Shown: in pieces, positions 1 to 12,130 of the stretch | How positions within the stretch are numbered: position 1 is the first letter of the stretch | Layout: every line of letters begins with the position of its first letter | Assembly: GCA_030490835.1 (NCBI GenBank) | Contig: CM059972.1 | Span: 43,007,452 to 43,071,451, forward strand | DNA from: Annona cherimola | Taxonomy: Eukaryota > Streptophyta > Magnoliopsida > Magnoliales > Annonaceae | Reading direction: 5' to 3' | Length of the DNA stretch: 64,000 nucleotides | Notes under the pieces: model-generated | Database searches by the model: none | What the model was told of the DNA's origin: nothing | The model's input: only the letters and a program-made list of their open reading frames with translations | Position numbers and translations under genes: made by a program

Positions 1-49
1 CCAATTCACCCCTCCCCTCTTGGGTTTTGCCATCAACTCGGGACCAACA
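1..49 (-). mobile_element. 5' tip of a Copia-type LTR, cut by the window edge
   Basis: The reverse complement begins TGTTGGTCCCGAG and continues into the GGCAAAACCCAAGAGGGGAG block seen at the starts of the two complete solo LTRs at 4616 and 61603. TG falls at position 49, so this is the first 49 bases of a minus-strand LTR whose remainder lies outside the window. It abuts Gypsy LTR sequence at 50, so it was probably inserted into that LTR. Its target-site duplication cannot be checked. Confidence 0.8.
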
Positions 50-798
50 ATCATAACCGGACCAAATGTCCCCCTTTGGTGCGGCCAAGTCGTTAAGAGA
101 GGTCAAGGGCCAACGGCGCCTCCCTGGAATGGGAGAGAGGATGAATATGGATGGTTGCCTAACTAGCTTCTATCCAAAGGAATGTCATGATTTTAAATAA
201 TGCATTGCATTGTTTATGATATACCCTGGACGAGTATGAGAAGCATATTTTAAGATATACCCTTGAGAGGGTATAATGCAGCTTTCCAAGTTATTTTCAA
301 TGAAAATGTATTGCCCGAAAACCTTATAGCTTGCTTATTAAGTTTTGACTCACAGTTTTTTTTTCCAAATCCTAAAGACAGGTGAAATGAGATCCATGCA
401 AGGAGCACAAGTGGAGATTTAAGGAAAATTTGAATTCATATGATTGAACTCTATGAATTGTATGGTTGTATATTGATGATATTATTGGTGATTGAATGAT
501 GTATAAGATTTATGTTATGTCTATGACAATGTGGTGATTTGACTATAAATAGCGGAAAAAATTCTATAGTCAATTGTTAAGAATGATTTATCATGAAATG
601 GTTAAGTATGAAAAATTATGAGATCATATGTGTATATTTCAAATGAAATGTTTAAAAAGATATAAACTCATAAGGAGTTAAGACAAAATGGATAAATATC
701 CAAATAGCCCACTGTGTGACAGGGCAACAATCATGATCACGTTTATCAATCGATAGATCTTGGAGTAAGGTTGTGAAGCTTGGGTTTGGGGCACCACA
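50..798 (+). mobile_element. 3' part of a Gypsy LTR of the dominant large family
   Basis: The segment carries the family's 3'-proximal landmarks in order: a CTCCC/GGGAG hairpin at 120-135, a splice-acceptor-like stretch ending AAAGACAG at 381, the GGCAACAAT loop block near 723, and the terminal GGGGCACCACA ending at 798. Other copies end GGGGCGCCACA. It interrupts the Copia RT reading frame that resumes at 799, so it is an insertion there. The left part of the LTR is missing or lies outside the window. Confidence 0.8.
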
Positions 799-1030
799 CT
801 TTAGGTCTAGGAACTAGATGCTATGCTTGGTTCCTTTCGAATTGATTTAGCTCTTCTTGCATTGCCAAAATACAATTTTCATCATTAAGAGCTTGATCAA
901 CTGAATTTGGCTCCATTTTAGATACAAAAGCAAAATCTCCACATATATTATGTCTAGAACATCTTGTTCTTACTCCTTCATATATCTTACCGATTACTTG
1001 CTCAATTGGATGGTCATTTTTAAATTTCAA
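799..1030 (-). pseudogene. Copia reverse transcriptase, N-terminal fragment
   Basis: The minus-strand translation includes EGVRTRCSRHNICG and AMQEELNQFERNQA, the usual linker and entry into a Copia RT (the AMxEELxxFxxN signature). The next codons read A-stop-HLVPRPK, where the family normally has W-x-LVPRP, so a Trp codon has become TAG. The frame then stops at the Gypsy LTR boundary at 798/799. The catalytic YVDD region is absent from the window. Confidence 0.8.
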
Positions 1031-1179
1031 ATCCTTTGAAGGTTAGTAAGAGTCATTACCTTCACTTACCTTTTTGTCCAGGGATTGCTCTTGCTTTGAT
1101 TCCAATTCCCCTTGCTTTTCCATATGTGGCTTTTCAAAATTCTTTGACATGTCATCTGCATCACTTAGGTCATCCTCCT

Positions 1180-2280
1180 TTTTGGAATTCGGATTAGATT
1201 CATCAAATACAACATGTATGAATTATTCTACTAGATTTCTTTTGTTAAAAACCTCTATATGTTTTACTATTAGATGAATATCCAAGAAATATTGCCTCAT
1301 CATTTTTTGCATTTAATTTTCCTAAATTTATTTTTCCATTATTCAATACATAGCAAATACAGCCAAAAGCATGGAAGTATGAAATATTTAGTTTTCTACA
1401 TTTTCATAATTCATATGAGGTCCTTTTCAAGATTGCTCTGATGGTAACTCGATTTAGTACATGACATGTTGTACTTACAGTTTCTCCCCAAATTTTCTTG
1501 GATAATTTATTCTCATTTAGCATAGGTTTAGTCATCTCTTGTATTGTTCTATTTTTTCATTTAACTATCCTGTTTTGTTGGGGAGTCCTTGGTGCAGAAA
1601 ATGTATGATAAATACCTTTTTCATTACAGAATTCTATAAATTGTTTATTTTCAAATTCACCACCATGATCACTTCTAATAGATATAATCGCATTTTGCTT
1701 TTTATTTTGCACCAAATTTGATAAAGTAACAAACAATGAGAAGGCTTCATCTTTGCTAACTAAAAGTATTATCCATATAAATCTTGAAAAATCATCAACA
1801 ATAACAAAAACGTACTTTTTCCCTCCGAGAGTCAAGATGTCGGATGATCCATATAGATCCATGTGTAATAGTTCAAGTGGCCTAGTCGTTGTGATTTTTT
1901 TTTGGAGGAAAATGACATTTTAGGCTGCTTGGATAGTTGGCATGCTTTGCAAATTTTATCTTTGTCATATTTAAGCTTTGGTAATCTTTCTATTAGGCTC
2001 TTTTTTCACAGAGCCTTAATGTTTGACATATTTATGTGTCCAACTCTTTTATACCAAATCCATGGATCAGTATCAATGTCCATAAGACATTGTTCATCAA
2101 GTTCATCAAGGGAAACTAAATATATATTTCCATGTCTTTTGCCATTAAAAATTATGTGATCTTCATCAAAAACATTGCATATAAAAGATTCAAACACAAC
2201 TTTATAGCCTTTGTCACACAATTGACTAATGCTCATTAGATTCTGTTTGAGTCCTTTAACAAATAGCACATCCTCAATAC
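1180..2280 (-). pseudogene. Copia GAG-pre-integrase and integrase, broken
   Basis: From 2280 leftward on the minus strand: a GAG-pre-integrase segment (LKQNLMSISQLCDKGY, then WYKRVGHINMSNIKAL), an HHCC zinc-binding end with CKAC near 1940, then the integrase core (MDLYGSSDILTLGGKKY, IVDDFSRFIWI, SIRSDHGGEFEN, SAPRTPQQN). The D-D-E residues appear present, but stops interrupt the frame after NIKAL, before the core and after QQNRIVK. The C-terminal part (FHAFGCICYVLNN, EAIFLGYS) continues to about 1200. A second, more intact copy of the core lies at 63685-64000. The lineage within Copia is not certain. Confidence 0.85.
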
Positions 2281-3399
2281 ATGCATTTTAAATACTATAA
2301 ACATTTTCTTCACCTTTAATTTTACCTTTTTCATTGTTTCCAAGTGCAATAGTTCCTTCACTACATTGTTTGATATTCTGCAATAGTCCTCTTTCTCCTA
2401 TTATATGTCTTGAGCAACCACTATTCATGAATCATATATTGCTGGCCTTAGCTTTAAGACATACCTGTAAAAAAATCACATAGAGTTTATCTCTTTGGTA
2501 CCCATTTTATGGGTCTATTTGGGTTAGTAAGTCATTGGAGTCTATGTTGCCCTACCTTGGAAGCCATAAATTCAATGTTTTTTGTACCCAAACCAATTTG
2601 GCAGCTTGGTCATGTAATTTCTTTATTCTGCATTGATAGATTTTATGACCTAATTTGTTGCAGAAATTGTATGCCTTTGGAAGTCTTGGAGTGGGGCTCC
2701 ATGTATTATGTGGTTCCCAAATTGGCCTTTTTGTCCAAGAAAAATGATTCATTCTTGGTTTATGAAAGGGTGTTGTCTTAGCTTGGTTTTTACCAAATTT
2801 TGAAGCATTTGATTTACTACTTTCACTTTACTGAAATGTGGAATACCCAAGTCCTCTTTTGTTGTTTTGGGTGGTCATGTTTAAAAATATTTTCACACTT
2901 TCCCTTGGGTTAGAAAACTTTGCTAATTATTCATTTAATGATTCGTTTTCTTTTTTCAGTCTTTCCACTTTATCAGTTAAGGCATTGTTTTCATCTGCTA
3001 AGTGGCTGACTTTTTCCGCTAGTTTTCCATTCACGATAATAATTGAGTCACATTGTCATTTCTTTAATGTGAATTTACTTCCTAGCTTTTTAAATTCTTC
3101 ATATAATGAATCATATGCTTGTTGCAATTCATCTAGCTCAGCACATATGAGACAATCATGTGTAGGAGTAGATAGACTTGGTATTAGAGTGATTAAGTTT
3201 GGAGGTTACTTCTTCCCTACTGGTGCAATTTGTTGATGTGGTTTGTCCATTTATAATTTCAGTTGCAGTGAAGCAGATCATATTATTTCTTCCTCAATCC
3301 TTGTCATGCAGCATATTCGAGCACAATCGGCTGCCTCATTATCTTCATTTGATGAACTACTCGTTGTAGATGTTTCCTCTTTTACATACATTCCCCTGC

Positions 3400-4363
3400 C
3401 TTTTGTTTTCTAAAATTTTCTATTTTCATTTATGCCCTTCTTCGCTTGTCGTTCTTTTGATTTGCCTTCTTCTGGTGTAGGACGTTGGGCTTGTATATAT
3501 CCTACTCCACCACACTTGTAGCATTTAGTCATTTCCTTCTTCTTTTCCTTTCTATTTCTCTCCTTAAATTTTTTGAAATTCTTTTCTTTTCTTTTCTTAT
3601 AAACTTTCTGAATTTCCAGGTAAGTAGAGCAATTCTTCGTCATCATTCTGAGAGGATGATGTGGACTCATTTGAGTTCTGTGTAGCCTTCAAAGTGATAG
3701 CCCTTTTTCCTTTGTGTTGTTCTTCATTTGTTCTCTTTATTAGTTCATGAGACATAAGAGAGCTAATAAGATCTTCCAGCCTTAACGTGTTCAGATCCTT
3801 TGCTTCTTCAATAGCTGTGACCTTTGAGGTCCATGACTCAGGTAGGGCTCTTAAGATCTTCATGACCTGTTCAAATTCAAAGATTGCTTTTCCAAGGCCT
3901 TTTAATGCATTAGTAATCTTAGAAAAATTTGCAAATATTTCAAATATATTTTCAGTGTTTAACATTTTAAAACTTTCTAGCTCTTCAATCAATATATTTC
4001 TTCTCCTCCCTTGGACTTGAGAAGTTTCCTCATATATCATTGTTAATTTATCCCATATTTCTTTGGCTATTTGACAAGAGGATACCATATCATATTCTGC
4101 AACTGTTAAAGCACAAAAGAGGGAGCTTATTGCCTCGGCATTGCTCTTTACTCTCCTAACTTCTTCTTCAGTCCATTCAGAGACTCTTTCACTAACTGGT
4201 AGAGTAACTCCATTTTGGATAGCAATCCATAAGTCCAAGTAGCCATAATGATTTGTTTTATTCTCAACTTTCAGTAACCAAAGTTACTTCCATCAAATAA
4301 TGGTGGCCTAGTAAATGACTGGGCTTCAGCAAACGTAGGAGTAGAAGTTGATTGGGATGTCAT
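3400..4363 (-). pseudogene. Copia gag polyprotein start, frameshifted
   Basis: The ATG is at 4363, about 40 bases after the primer-binding site. The N-terminus reads MTSQSTSTPT and later FDGSNFGY, then a TGA where Copia gag normally has Trp. A frameshift follows before the long open part (LWIAIQNGVTLPVSE; the UBN2-type gag domain with EIWDKLTMIYEET and LEDLISSLMSHE). A zinc-knuckle remnant, CYKCGGVGYIQAQ, lies near 3520 with the His replaced by Tyr and the last Cys lost. Gag normally forms the virus-like particle; this copy cannot. Confidence 0.85.
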
Positions 4364-4399
4364 TAAATAAGATCTCTTTGGTAGAAACTCAAAGACCTA

Positions 4400-4411
4400 C
4401 TCTGATACCAC
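4400..4411 (-). other. Copia primer-binding site
   Basis: The minus strand reads TGGTATCAGAG directly after GATCAACAAG. This is the standard plant Copia complement to the initiator-Met tRNA 3' end. It fixes the 5' edge of the internal region and shows that an LTR should have ended a few bases to its right. Confidence 0.8.
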
Positions 4412-4425
4412 TTGTTGATCCCAAA

Positions 4426-4615
4426 TTCATTGAAAATCTCCATTACTATATGTTTATACATCCTTAACACCATAAATGTCCCCGACCACTGAGACTTGAG
4501 TTTGTGTAGAAATAATCTTAAGTTAGAATTATAGAGCAATACTTCTATCCTGGCTCAAACCTCCCAATCATAATTTTTCTGTCATGCCATTTCTTCATTC
4601 TTTCTTTGTATATTT
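4426..4615 (-). pseudogene. Athila-like integrase C-terminal tail, detached from the rest at 20375
   Basis: On the minus strand this reads IYKERMKKWHDRKI, then RFEPG-stop-K and KLKSQWSGTF, which matches the region after the integrase core in Athila-type polyproteins. It joins in frame sense to HAHENAK encoded at about 20375 once the Copia LTR at 4616-20369 and one copy of the tattt duplication are removed. Stops (for example after EPG) show decay. Similarity ends near 4425, where Copia sequence begins. Confidence 0.75.
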
Positions 4616-6017
4616 TGTTGGTCCCGAGTTTGTGGCAAAGTCCAAGAGGGGAGGGGAGAATTGGGTTTTTGAAAAATTCTTTCATAATTGAAAAACTTAA
4701 CCCTTTGAGAATTTTAATCCCCTCAAATGAAAAACGTGAAGTATAGGAGCAATGAACAATAAAGTCAAGAAATTATAGTGGTTCGGAACAATCTTCCCTA
4801 CTCTACTCCGCCAAGAACACACCTCAATGTCCTGGGTTCCACTAAATAGAATAACAATACAGCAAAGCCCTTGCTTTCTTCTAGATTTCAGCTCTAGGGG
4901 ACCTTATACAAATTTAGCACAAGTAGGTGACGAGTTATACTCTAATAACATGCTACTTTGCCTTCACTTGGTCTTAATCTGCAATACTAAACCAAGTGGA
5001 ACACAAATGATTAATAAGTAGAAATAGATACTACACTTTACAGTTGTGTATAGACAGATTCTTACACTGAGAAGAACTTGTAGAAGAAGTTGATGATAGA
5101 GCAGTTCAGCACTTAGCAACTTGTCACTGAGTTCTTCTTGAAAACTTTCTTTTCGATCACATAAATGCTTGAGAATAAAGAGGTTGAACTAAATCAATGT
5201 TATTTATCTACCCTCTCCAGTTCATTCGAAGTGTCTTAAATAAGAGAGAGTAAATTTGAATGTTTGGAGGTAGGCTGTGATACCCAGACCTGAGTAGGTC
5301 TTTAAACATGACACATGTGTTATTTAAATAAATTTTTAATGATATATGGATGATTTTATGAATTAATGATATTTCGCAATTAGGGTTTAATTAAGAATGC
5401 TGATTAAAAATTTAATCGCTGGAGCCCAAAGTGAGTCAGTATGACCCGAGGGGCTTAACGAGGATTGAAAGGTGAAAATGTGTTATGAATAATCATGTTA
5501 ATTACCATGATTTAATTTATGGAGATTAAAGTGTAATTATAGAATTAAGATGAAAAATGATAGAAAAATTCATAACTTGACGCCTACAAGGCGGATTTCG
5601 ATGAAATTTGACTGGTAAGCTCACGACGGTGGGCCCAATCTTATGAATGGATTGGATTAAGAGAATCATGATGGGATTAGGGTGATAATTAATTATTTTT
5701 ATCCCAAATCCAAAAGATAAATTCAAGTGGTCATAACTTGACGTAGAAACATCGGTTTGAGATGGAATTTGAAACGATGGAATAAAATTATGAAATCTAT
5801 GAGATGAATGGAATGGATTAATCTAATTATCATGGGAAGTTTCTTTCTTGGAGAGCAAGTAACAAGTTGCTTAAGAGCTAAGTAAAGAAAGGCAATTGTG
5901 GAAAGTGAAAATGGAATTTACTAAAATGCCTATGGGGTTACTTGGGCACCAAGAAAAGTGGTTTATAAAAAGAAAAAAAAAAGGAAGAGCAAGGGCTGCT
6001 GCATGTTCCAGCAATGG

Positions 6018-6115
6018 GGGGAGAAGGAGAGAGAGAGAAGGAGAGAGAAAGAGAGAGAAGAAAAGAGAAGGAGAGATAGAAGAGAGGAAAATAAGAGAAA
6101 AATGGAGATTTTCTC
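6018..6115 (+). repeat. GA-rich microsatellite-like tract in the LTR leader
   Basis: Repeated GAGAGA/GGAGAG runs just downstream of the TATA-like box. A similar tract lies at 56827-56890 in a related LTR, so it belongs to the family. Such purine-rich sequence could act as an exonic splicing enhancer in the transcript; that is inference. Confidence 0.7.
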
Positions 6116-7618
6116 TAAGGGCAGCAGCTAGGGCACGTCCAACCCAGCAAGGAAGAGGAGGAAAAGAAGAAAGAAAAAGGAAGGCAAGGCTTGGTAGCAG
6201 CTCGGGAAGCTCGAGACAAAGAATTGACGAAATCGGGTAAGTATCCATTAAGTTAAGTCTTCCAATTTCCAAGTTTTCTTCTTGATATTGGAATCATGGT
6301 TTTGAATCATAATAAACCTCCAAAGAAATATTAATAAAAATCTGGAATTAAGTATAGATTGAGGGTTTTGCATATGTATTGAAAAGAGATACAAATATGG
6401 GAGCAAAATCTAGAAGAAATGAGGCAGAAATCTAAAATATGGAAGAAATAGTTAATGAATGAGTTTTAGCATGAAAATTTGTGGGAAGACTCATGATGTG
6501 GTGATTAAGGAAAGACCAAATTTTTCGCTTAAAGGATAAGTCAGTTGCAAATTAAAAATTCGAGAAAATCAACCTGGACAGGATTAAAGGGGGTGGCAGG
6601 ATCAGCTACACCAAATTATTTTTAGTAATTTTTATACATGTAATTTTGAGCTGAAACGTGTACAAGATATATAACACATATTGAGGATCACATAAATAAA
6701 ATAAAAGTTAGGTTTTGATGGGTATAAATATGCCCAATAATTTACGTGATTAAGGCTGTCTAAAAAGGGGTGCTGCTATCCAGCAGAGTAAAAATACAAA
6801 AATAAATAGAAATAATAATTATTTCATGATGGAAATATTTATTTTGATTAATTAATATAGTTATTAAGGTATGGTAGAAATTTCAGATAAAAAATACTTG
6901 ATTTGATATTAATTCAAGATTTTGAAAATTCTGTTTGCCTGAATTCAGCATTATGGACAACTTAAGGAATAAATCAAGATAAATGTTCAATTATAGGTTT
7001 TTTTTATTGTATTTAACTTATAATGGTATATAAACAAGTGATTATGAGGTTTTAACCTATTAGAGGTAAACAAGATTACCCTAAATATGATTTTTTTAAG
7101 ATATGCAAAGGGATGTCCAAACAGGGGTGCAAAGGGTACCCAAGATGTATATGAGAGTTGCTGTTTTGGAAGCAACTAATATATGGATTTTAAAAATGTG
7201 TTAATATTATAAATTTGGGTTAAGAAAAACATGATTAATTGCTGGAATTTATGGATTAGAAATTTATTTTTAATTAAGTGTCAAAACAAGCGTTGAAATG
7301 ATGAAAAACGGGTTCTAATGTTGCTGTTTTCGAACCCTATGATGAATAGATTATAAATCCGAAATTAAATCCTTAATTATAGGTTAATTAAGGGGTTTAA
7401 TCATGCTGGAATTAGAGACAATTTTCTGTGTTAAAAAATTTTAAGAAACACATGATTTATGTATAGAAAAATGGATGTATATGAAGTGATAAGTATGAAT
7501 ACCAGACTTGAAAGACAAGTGTGTTAAGTTAGATGAAATTATGCAGGTTGGAAAACCAAAGGAATATAAGTATTTGAAGACGATACAAATAAAAGAAATT
7601 TTATTTTCATTTATTTAG

Positions 7619-7666
7619 GCAAAGGCAAGGAAAATAATGGAAGGAAAGGGATTATGGCGATCTCAG
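7619..7666 (+). other. Putative mini-exon 2 of the Gypsy LTR leader (older copy)
   Basis: A 48-nt purine-rich block preceded by TTTTCATTTATTTAG and followed by GGTAAGCAAGC. The same arrangement recurs at 10719, 16116, 25038, 55245 and 58102 in other LTR copies. Splicing is inferred only from the conserved sites. Confidence 0.45.
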
Positions 7667-8786
7667 GTAAGCAAGCGAACTTTCTAAAATGCTATTTTCT
7701 TTCTATGCGATTGATATGATTGAAATGTTTATGTTTATGTTGTAAACGAATGGGCAAGTACAAGTTTTAAAAATGATGGCTTTAATGAAAAGTGACAAGT
7801 TTTGGAAAATAACGGCTTTAATGAAAAGTCGTAAGTTTTGGAAAAGAATGGCTTTAAGGAAAAGCCTCAAGGTTTGCTTCATGGGAAGCAAGCAATACGT
7901 TTTAAGATAAGAATTTTATCATCAGTATTGCCAAAGATTGGCAATGCTTTATGTTAATGGATTGAGAAATTTGCTTATGAGTAAGCAAGTTCTTCACGAT
8001 AACGTTTTCAAAGGATTTCAAGTTTTATGTAGATGGTTTTTTTTAAGAATTTGCTTATAAGCGAGCAAGTTCTTTATGATGTTGTTTCAAAAGTATTTTA
8101 TTAGAAAAAGGAAATTTTGCCCTTTTTCACAAAGCAACAAACGTAAATAAGTTTTGAATTTCTTTTATGATGTTTTATAATAAATAATTATGTTTGTGAA
8201 AGAAAAAGAAAAAAGGAGAATTGATTTATGAAAAAGATTTGTTTTGTTAGGTCATGATAATTAAATAATAAATGATGATTTGAACATAGTTCTTATGTTT
8301 TGAAATGATATTCGAAAAGTTTTGTTTTCCTTTAGATAAGGAATCTATGTTGAAAATATCTTGAAAAATGTTTATACGGATGTGTTGAAAGGGATTTAAG
8401 GATGACCAACCTCCTATGTTGATTTCATAAAATGGTTTGATTTCGGGTTGCTAAATGGTATGCAAAAGATTATGCAAGACCTTTATGTAAAAATGACAAA
8501 ATTGATATGTGGACAAGAAATTGATTTTAAGGTGGTTGAGAAGGCTTAGCACAATTGCATAACTTTTGTGAGCAAAAGGCCCCGAAATGAAAACCAAGAA
8601 AATGTTAGAAAATATATAGTTTAATTTTAAAAATTCAAAGGTTTTTAAATTCTTTTATAAGGATTTAAGATGTATTATTTTTCAAACATTTCAAATGTTT
8701 ATCAAAATATTTTACTCAAAATGTTTCTAATAAAATTTAAGGAAGGTCATCCTAAAACTAGATTTCAAATGACAACTTGTTAAAGT

Positions 8787-8952
8787 GGGTGCGACTGCGG
8801 TCTGTGATGTGTTTTGAAAATGATTTATTTTAAAAAAACACAGACTTCGGTCTGTGATGTTTTTGAGTTATGGATGCAGACAGAGGTCTGTGATCCCGGT
8901 TTAAAAGGACATGGGCTGTGGTCTGTGGTTCTTCAAACCAAACGGACTGCGG
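8787..8952 (+). repeat. Short tandem array with CAGAC-GTCTG dyads
   Basis: About five units of 35-55 bp, each with a variant of CAGACTTCGGTCTGTG. The arms CAGAC and GTCTG can pair around a short loop. The last unit is interrupted by the young element at 8953, whose duplicated target TGCGG lies inside the motif. Related single units occur near 11472 and 11533. Confidence 0.7.
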
Positions 8953-9824
8953 TGTGAAACCCCGACCGTATACGCATCATTTTGACCGTATACGCGTCAT
9001 TTCAATATTTATAATTTTGTAATTATTTTATAAATAAATGAAAATTCATGAATTATATTGATAGATATGTGTATTGGAGATTGAAATAATGCAATTAGGA
9101 ATTTAATCCCGTGAATAGTGCACGTGAATAGTGCACGTGAATAGTAAACGTGCATAGTAATTGTGGATTAAGATATGAGATTAAGAGTTAATCACTTGAT
9201 TAACCTAATCACAAAAAGTCAAAAGGAGAATTAATCACTACAAGATAAAATAGTATTACTTTTGGATATTTTAATCCAAATTTGGATTTTTGTGGAAAAA
9301 TAGAAAAAAATTCATAAATTGCAATCCGGGTGTCGGAATTAGATGAAATTTTTTATGGATGGTTAAAAATTCATGATGGACATGATGAATGGGATAAGAT
9401 GTGATGAAACTCACAAATTAATGGCCAAGATGGAGTGGCAAATAGATGTTGAAAAAGTAACTTAACTTTTTATTAAATATACTTTTGACTTTTTAATAAA
9501 TAAATAATAAAAAAATAAAAAAATTAAATGCAAATGCAGAAACATGGCAGGGACGTGCAGGGGGTGTGGAAAATGGGGCAAAACATCCAATGGCCACAAA
9601 TTGATCATATCATTAATCAAGGGTTGAGATTAATTTGCTTAAAAATAATTAATTTTAATAAATTAAAAATCTAGGAAAAATAGGACTGCCATAGGGTGGC
9701 TGGAGCAGGCCTAGGGTGGCTGCACAAAGCTCCATGCATTTTCAAAATTAAAAAGAAATACCAATTTATAATTAAATACCTCAAAGCTAGGGGGTAAATT
9801 CTAAATTGTTGAAAAATGCAACCC

Positions 9825-9833
9825 TATAAATAG
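9825..9833 (+). promoter_or_regulatory. LTR TATA box
   Basis: TATAAATAG sits in ACCCTATAAATAGGG, the expected form for a plant LTR promoter. Transcription would start about 30 bases downstream, near 9857, putting the U3/R boundary there and leaving some 2.6 kb of R plus U5. The same box lies at 15222 in the 3' LTR and at 24106 in a related LTR. Confidence 0.7.
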
Positions 9834-10718
9834 GGCAGCAGGGTGGACGTCCAAGGCATCATATTCTAGCTCCACTTGAGCCATTCCAAGCTCCCAAAAT
9901 CCTCCCACACGTCCAAGGAAGAAGAAGAAGAAGTTAGAGAGAGAAAATGTGAGAAAAAGAGGCGTATCTCCACTTCGGGTAAGTGATTTCTACCCAAATT
10001 TCTTTGGGATATTAAGTAAGGTAAAACCATGCTTAGATAATCCCCAAGCATGAGAAAATAAGTATAGATATAATGTTTAAATGGAATTATGCCAAAACAT
10101 CAAAAATTTGGAGCGAAGATAGGGTATTTGGGAAGATAGCCTATGATATGTGAAAATAATGCTCCAAAATTGATAAACGATGATTTGGGATGTATGATTA
10201 TGATAAATATGATGTTGGAATAATGATATATTAATTTCATGATTTTTGGAATTAAGGATTATGCTTAAGTGAATTTATGTTGATTTTTAGTATATGGAGA
10301 AAATGATTTTTTTGGCCAAGTAAATGATGATAAATTCAAAATGTATGAAATGTCCAATGATATACTAGGCATAAGGTATGTCATGGTATTTTTTATTTTT
10401 GGAAAAAATATCAATTTTTGAAACCCATGAACAGTAACCACGTTGCTGTGAACAGTAACCACGGATGAACAGTGATCTGCTACAGTAATTTGCTACAGTG
10501 TACAACATGATTTTGGAGAAAATTTTAGATTTATTTTTATATTTTATGAGGATATATGGATTGAATTTTTAAGGATTTATGGATAAAAATCCATATAAGA
10601 AAATGATGATCACGCATTTTTAAGGATAACCTCTATAAAAAATTATGGTGGAAAATAAGGTCATAAATAAATATAAAATATGCATGATAAAGTATGTATA
10701 TCCTTTTCACTTGTATAG

Positions 10719-10765
10719 GAAAAGGAAAGGAAAGGATAAAGGAGTCGGATTAAAGCAAAGCAAAG
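10719..10765 (+). other. Putative mini-exon 2 of the LTR leader
   Basis: A 47-nt purine-rich block. It is preceded by TCCTTTTCACTTGTATAG, a good acceptor with a pyrimidine tract, and followed by GGTAAGCAAGC, a strong donor. Related LTRs keep the acceptor, the purine-rich body and the donor while the rest of the LTR diverges: 25038-25076, 55245-55277, 58102-58146. No transcript evidence is available here. Confidence 0.5.
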
Positions 10766-12130
10766 GTAAGCAAGCAAACTTTTGAAAATGATTTTTATAT
10801 AGTGCAACTATGGAATATGTCAAATTTGCTTGATTATAAGCAAATTCATATGGAAGTAAGAAGAAATGTTGAAGTATGTGGGAATTGCTTTATCATAAGC
10901 AAATCCTTATAAATGAAGAGAAAGATGGAAATAGTTGCATTATAATGGAAAAGGAAAAGTTTTGATTTCCAAAATAGTATTTTGTTTTATTGAATGAATT
11001 TAAAATGATTTATTAAAATGTTTTGAAACGGATTTAAGGAAGGCCAACCAATAACCGATTTAAATGAAGATTTCTTTTAAATGACCAAAGGATCATACAA
11101 GCATATCTTCGTATAGAAGAAACTTAAGTGTTATGTGGACAAAGAATATGATATATATATATAAAAATGAATTATGCATTAGTATATCCTTTGTTCAAGA
11201 AAAATCTAGAAACGAGAAGAAAAATGTTTCCAAAGTCTTTGGTTTCCAAATATTAAAATGTTTTTCAAAATTGTTTTACCGATCAAAAATGATTTATAAA
11301 CATTTTTTAGCAATGTTTCAAATTTATTATTTCTCAAATATTTCAAATGTTTTAAGAATGTGTCATTTAAATGTTTTTAAATTTATTTAAGGTTGGTCAT
11401 CCTTACAAAATATTTTTATTAACTTGTTAACTTGAGCTATGCCGAGTTATCAAGTTAGAGATAGAAATACAGGCCGAGGTCTGTACTATTTTGAAAGGTT
11501 ATGCTAGCATCAGATTTTGAAAAGGAAAAAGACACAGATTAAGGTCTGTGGGGTTTTATAAAAAGCATGCTAGCATATGAACGTGAAGAATGTGCACATG
11601 AGCTATGTACTAGGTTTATTGTAGAGGATATGCAGACCGGACGCGGTTGCAAGATGGGCCCCCTCTACATAGGCCAAGTCGCTTCAAAAGGCGAAATGCC
11701 GGCGGCGCCCTCCCTGAAATGGGAGATGAACACGGATAACTGCTTAGCTCGCGAGTTATCAAATGAAATGGTTTCTCTCCTAAGTAGGAAAGAGTGATCA
11801 CTTGGTAAGTGTCACCTGCCAGACGGACAGAAACATCATGTATGTTGCGTATGCTTGTTTTGAAAAGATTTTATGGAAAATGTTTTAAGGACATGAGAAT
11901 GTCCTTGGAAAAAGGAAGTTTTATGAAAACGTTTTTATGATTATGAAAAAGAGGTCTATATGTTAAGTTTGCAAGCATATGTTTTATGAAAGATTTTATG
12001 AAAAGGTTTCTACTGGTTGATAGTAGATCACTTGATAAGTGTCTACTATTGAACAGGAGAAATGCATTTAAATGAAAAATACTTGCTTACTGAGTTTCGA
12101 CTCACGTTTTGCTTTTCAAACCATAGACAG

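Larger units (their letters stand above)
799..4425 (-). mobile_element. Degraded Copia element, internal region without LTRs
   Basis: Read on the minus strand from 4425 it shows a Copia primer-binding site (TGGTATCAGAG), gag, GAG-pre-integrase, integrase and the first residues of RT, in Copia order (integrase before RT). Gag, integrase and RT all carry stops and frameshifts. RT is cut at 799 by a Gypsy LTR. At the other end only about 10 bases (ending GATCAACA) precede the primer-binding site, after which the sequence becomes Athila integrase tail. The 5' LTR is therefore missing and the element cannot be autonomous. Confidence 0.85.

Noticed and set aside
5871..6272. 133-codon minus-strand frame in the LTR leader
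   Set aside because: Its Ser/Leu/Pro-rich content comes from the GA-rich tract read in reverse. No motif; shared with no coding family.
11133..11797. Open frames of 85 and 76 codons in the LTR, repeated at 16530-17194
   Set aside because: They repeat only because the LTR is duplicated, have no recognisable motif and lie in the proposed leader intron. Treated as non-coding.
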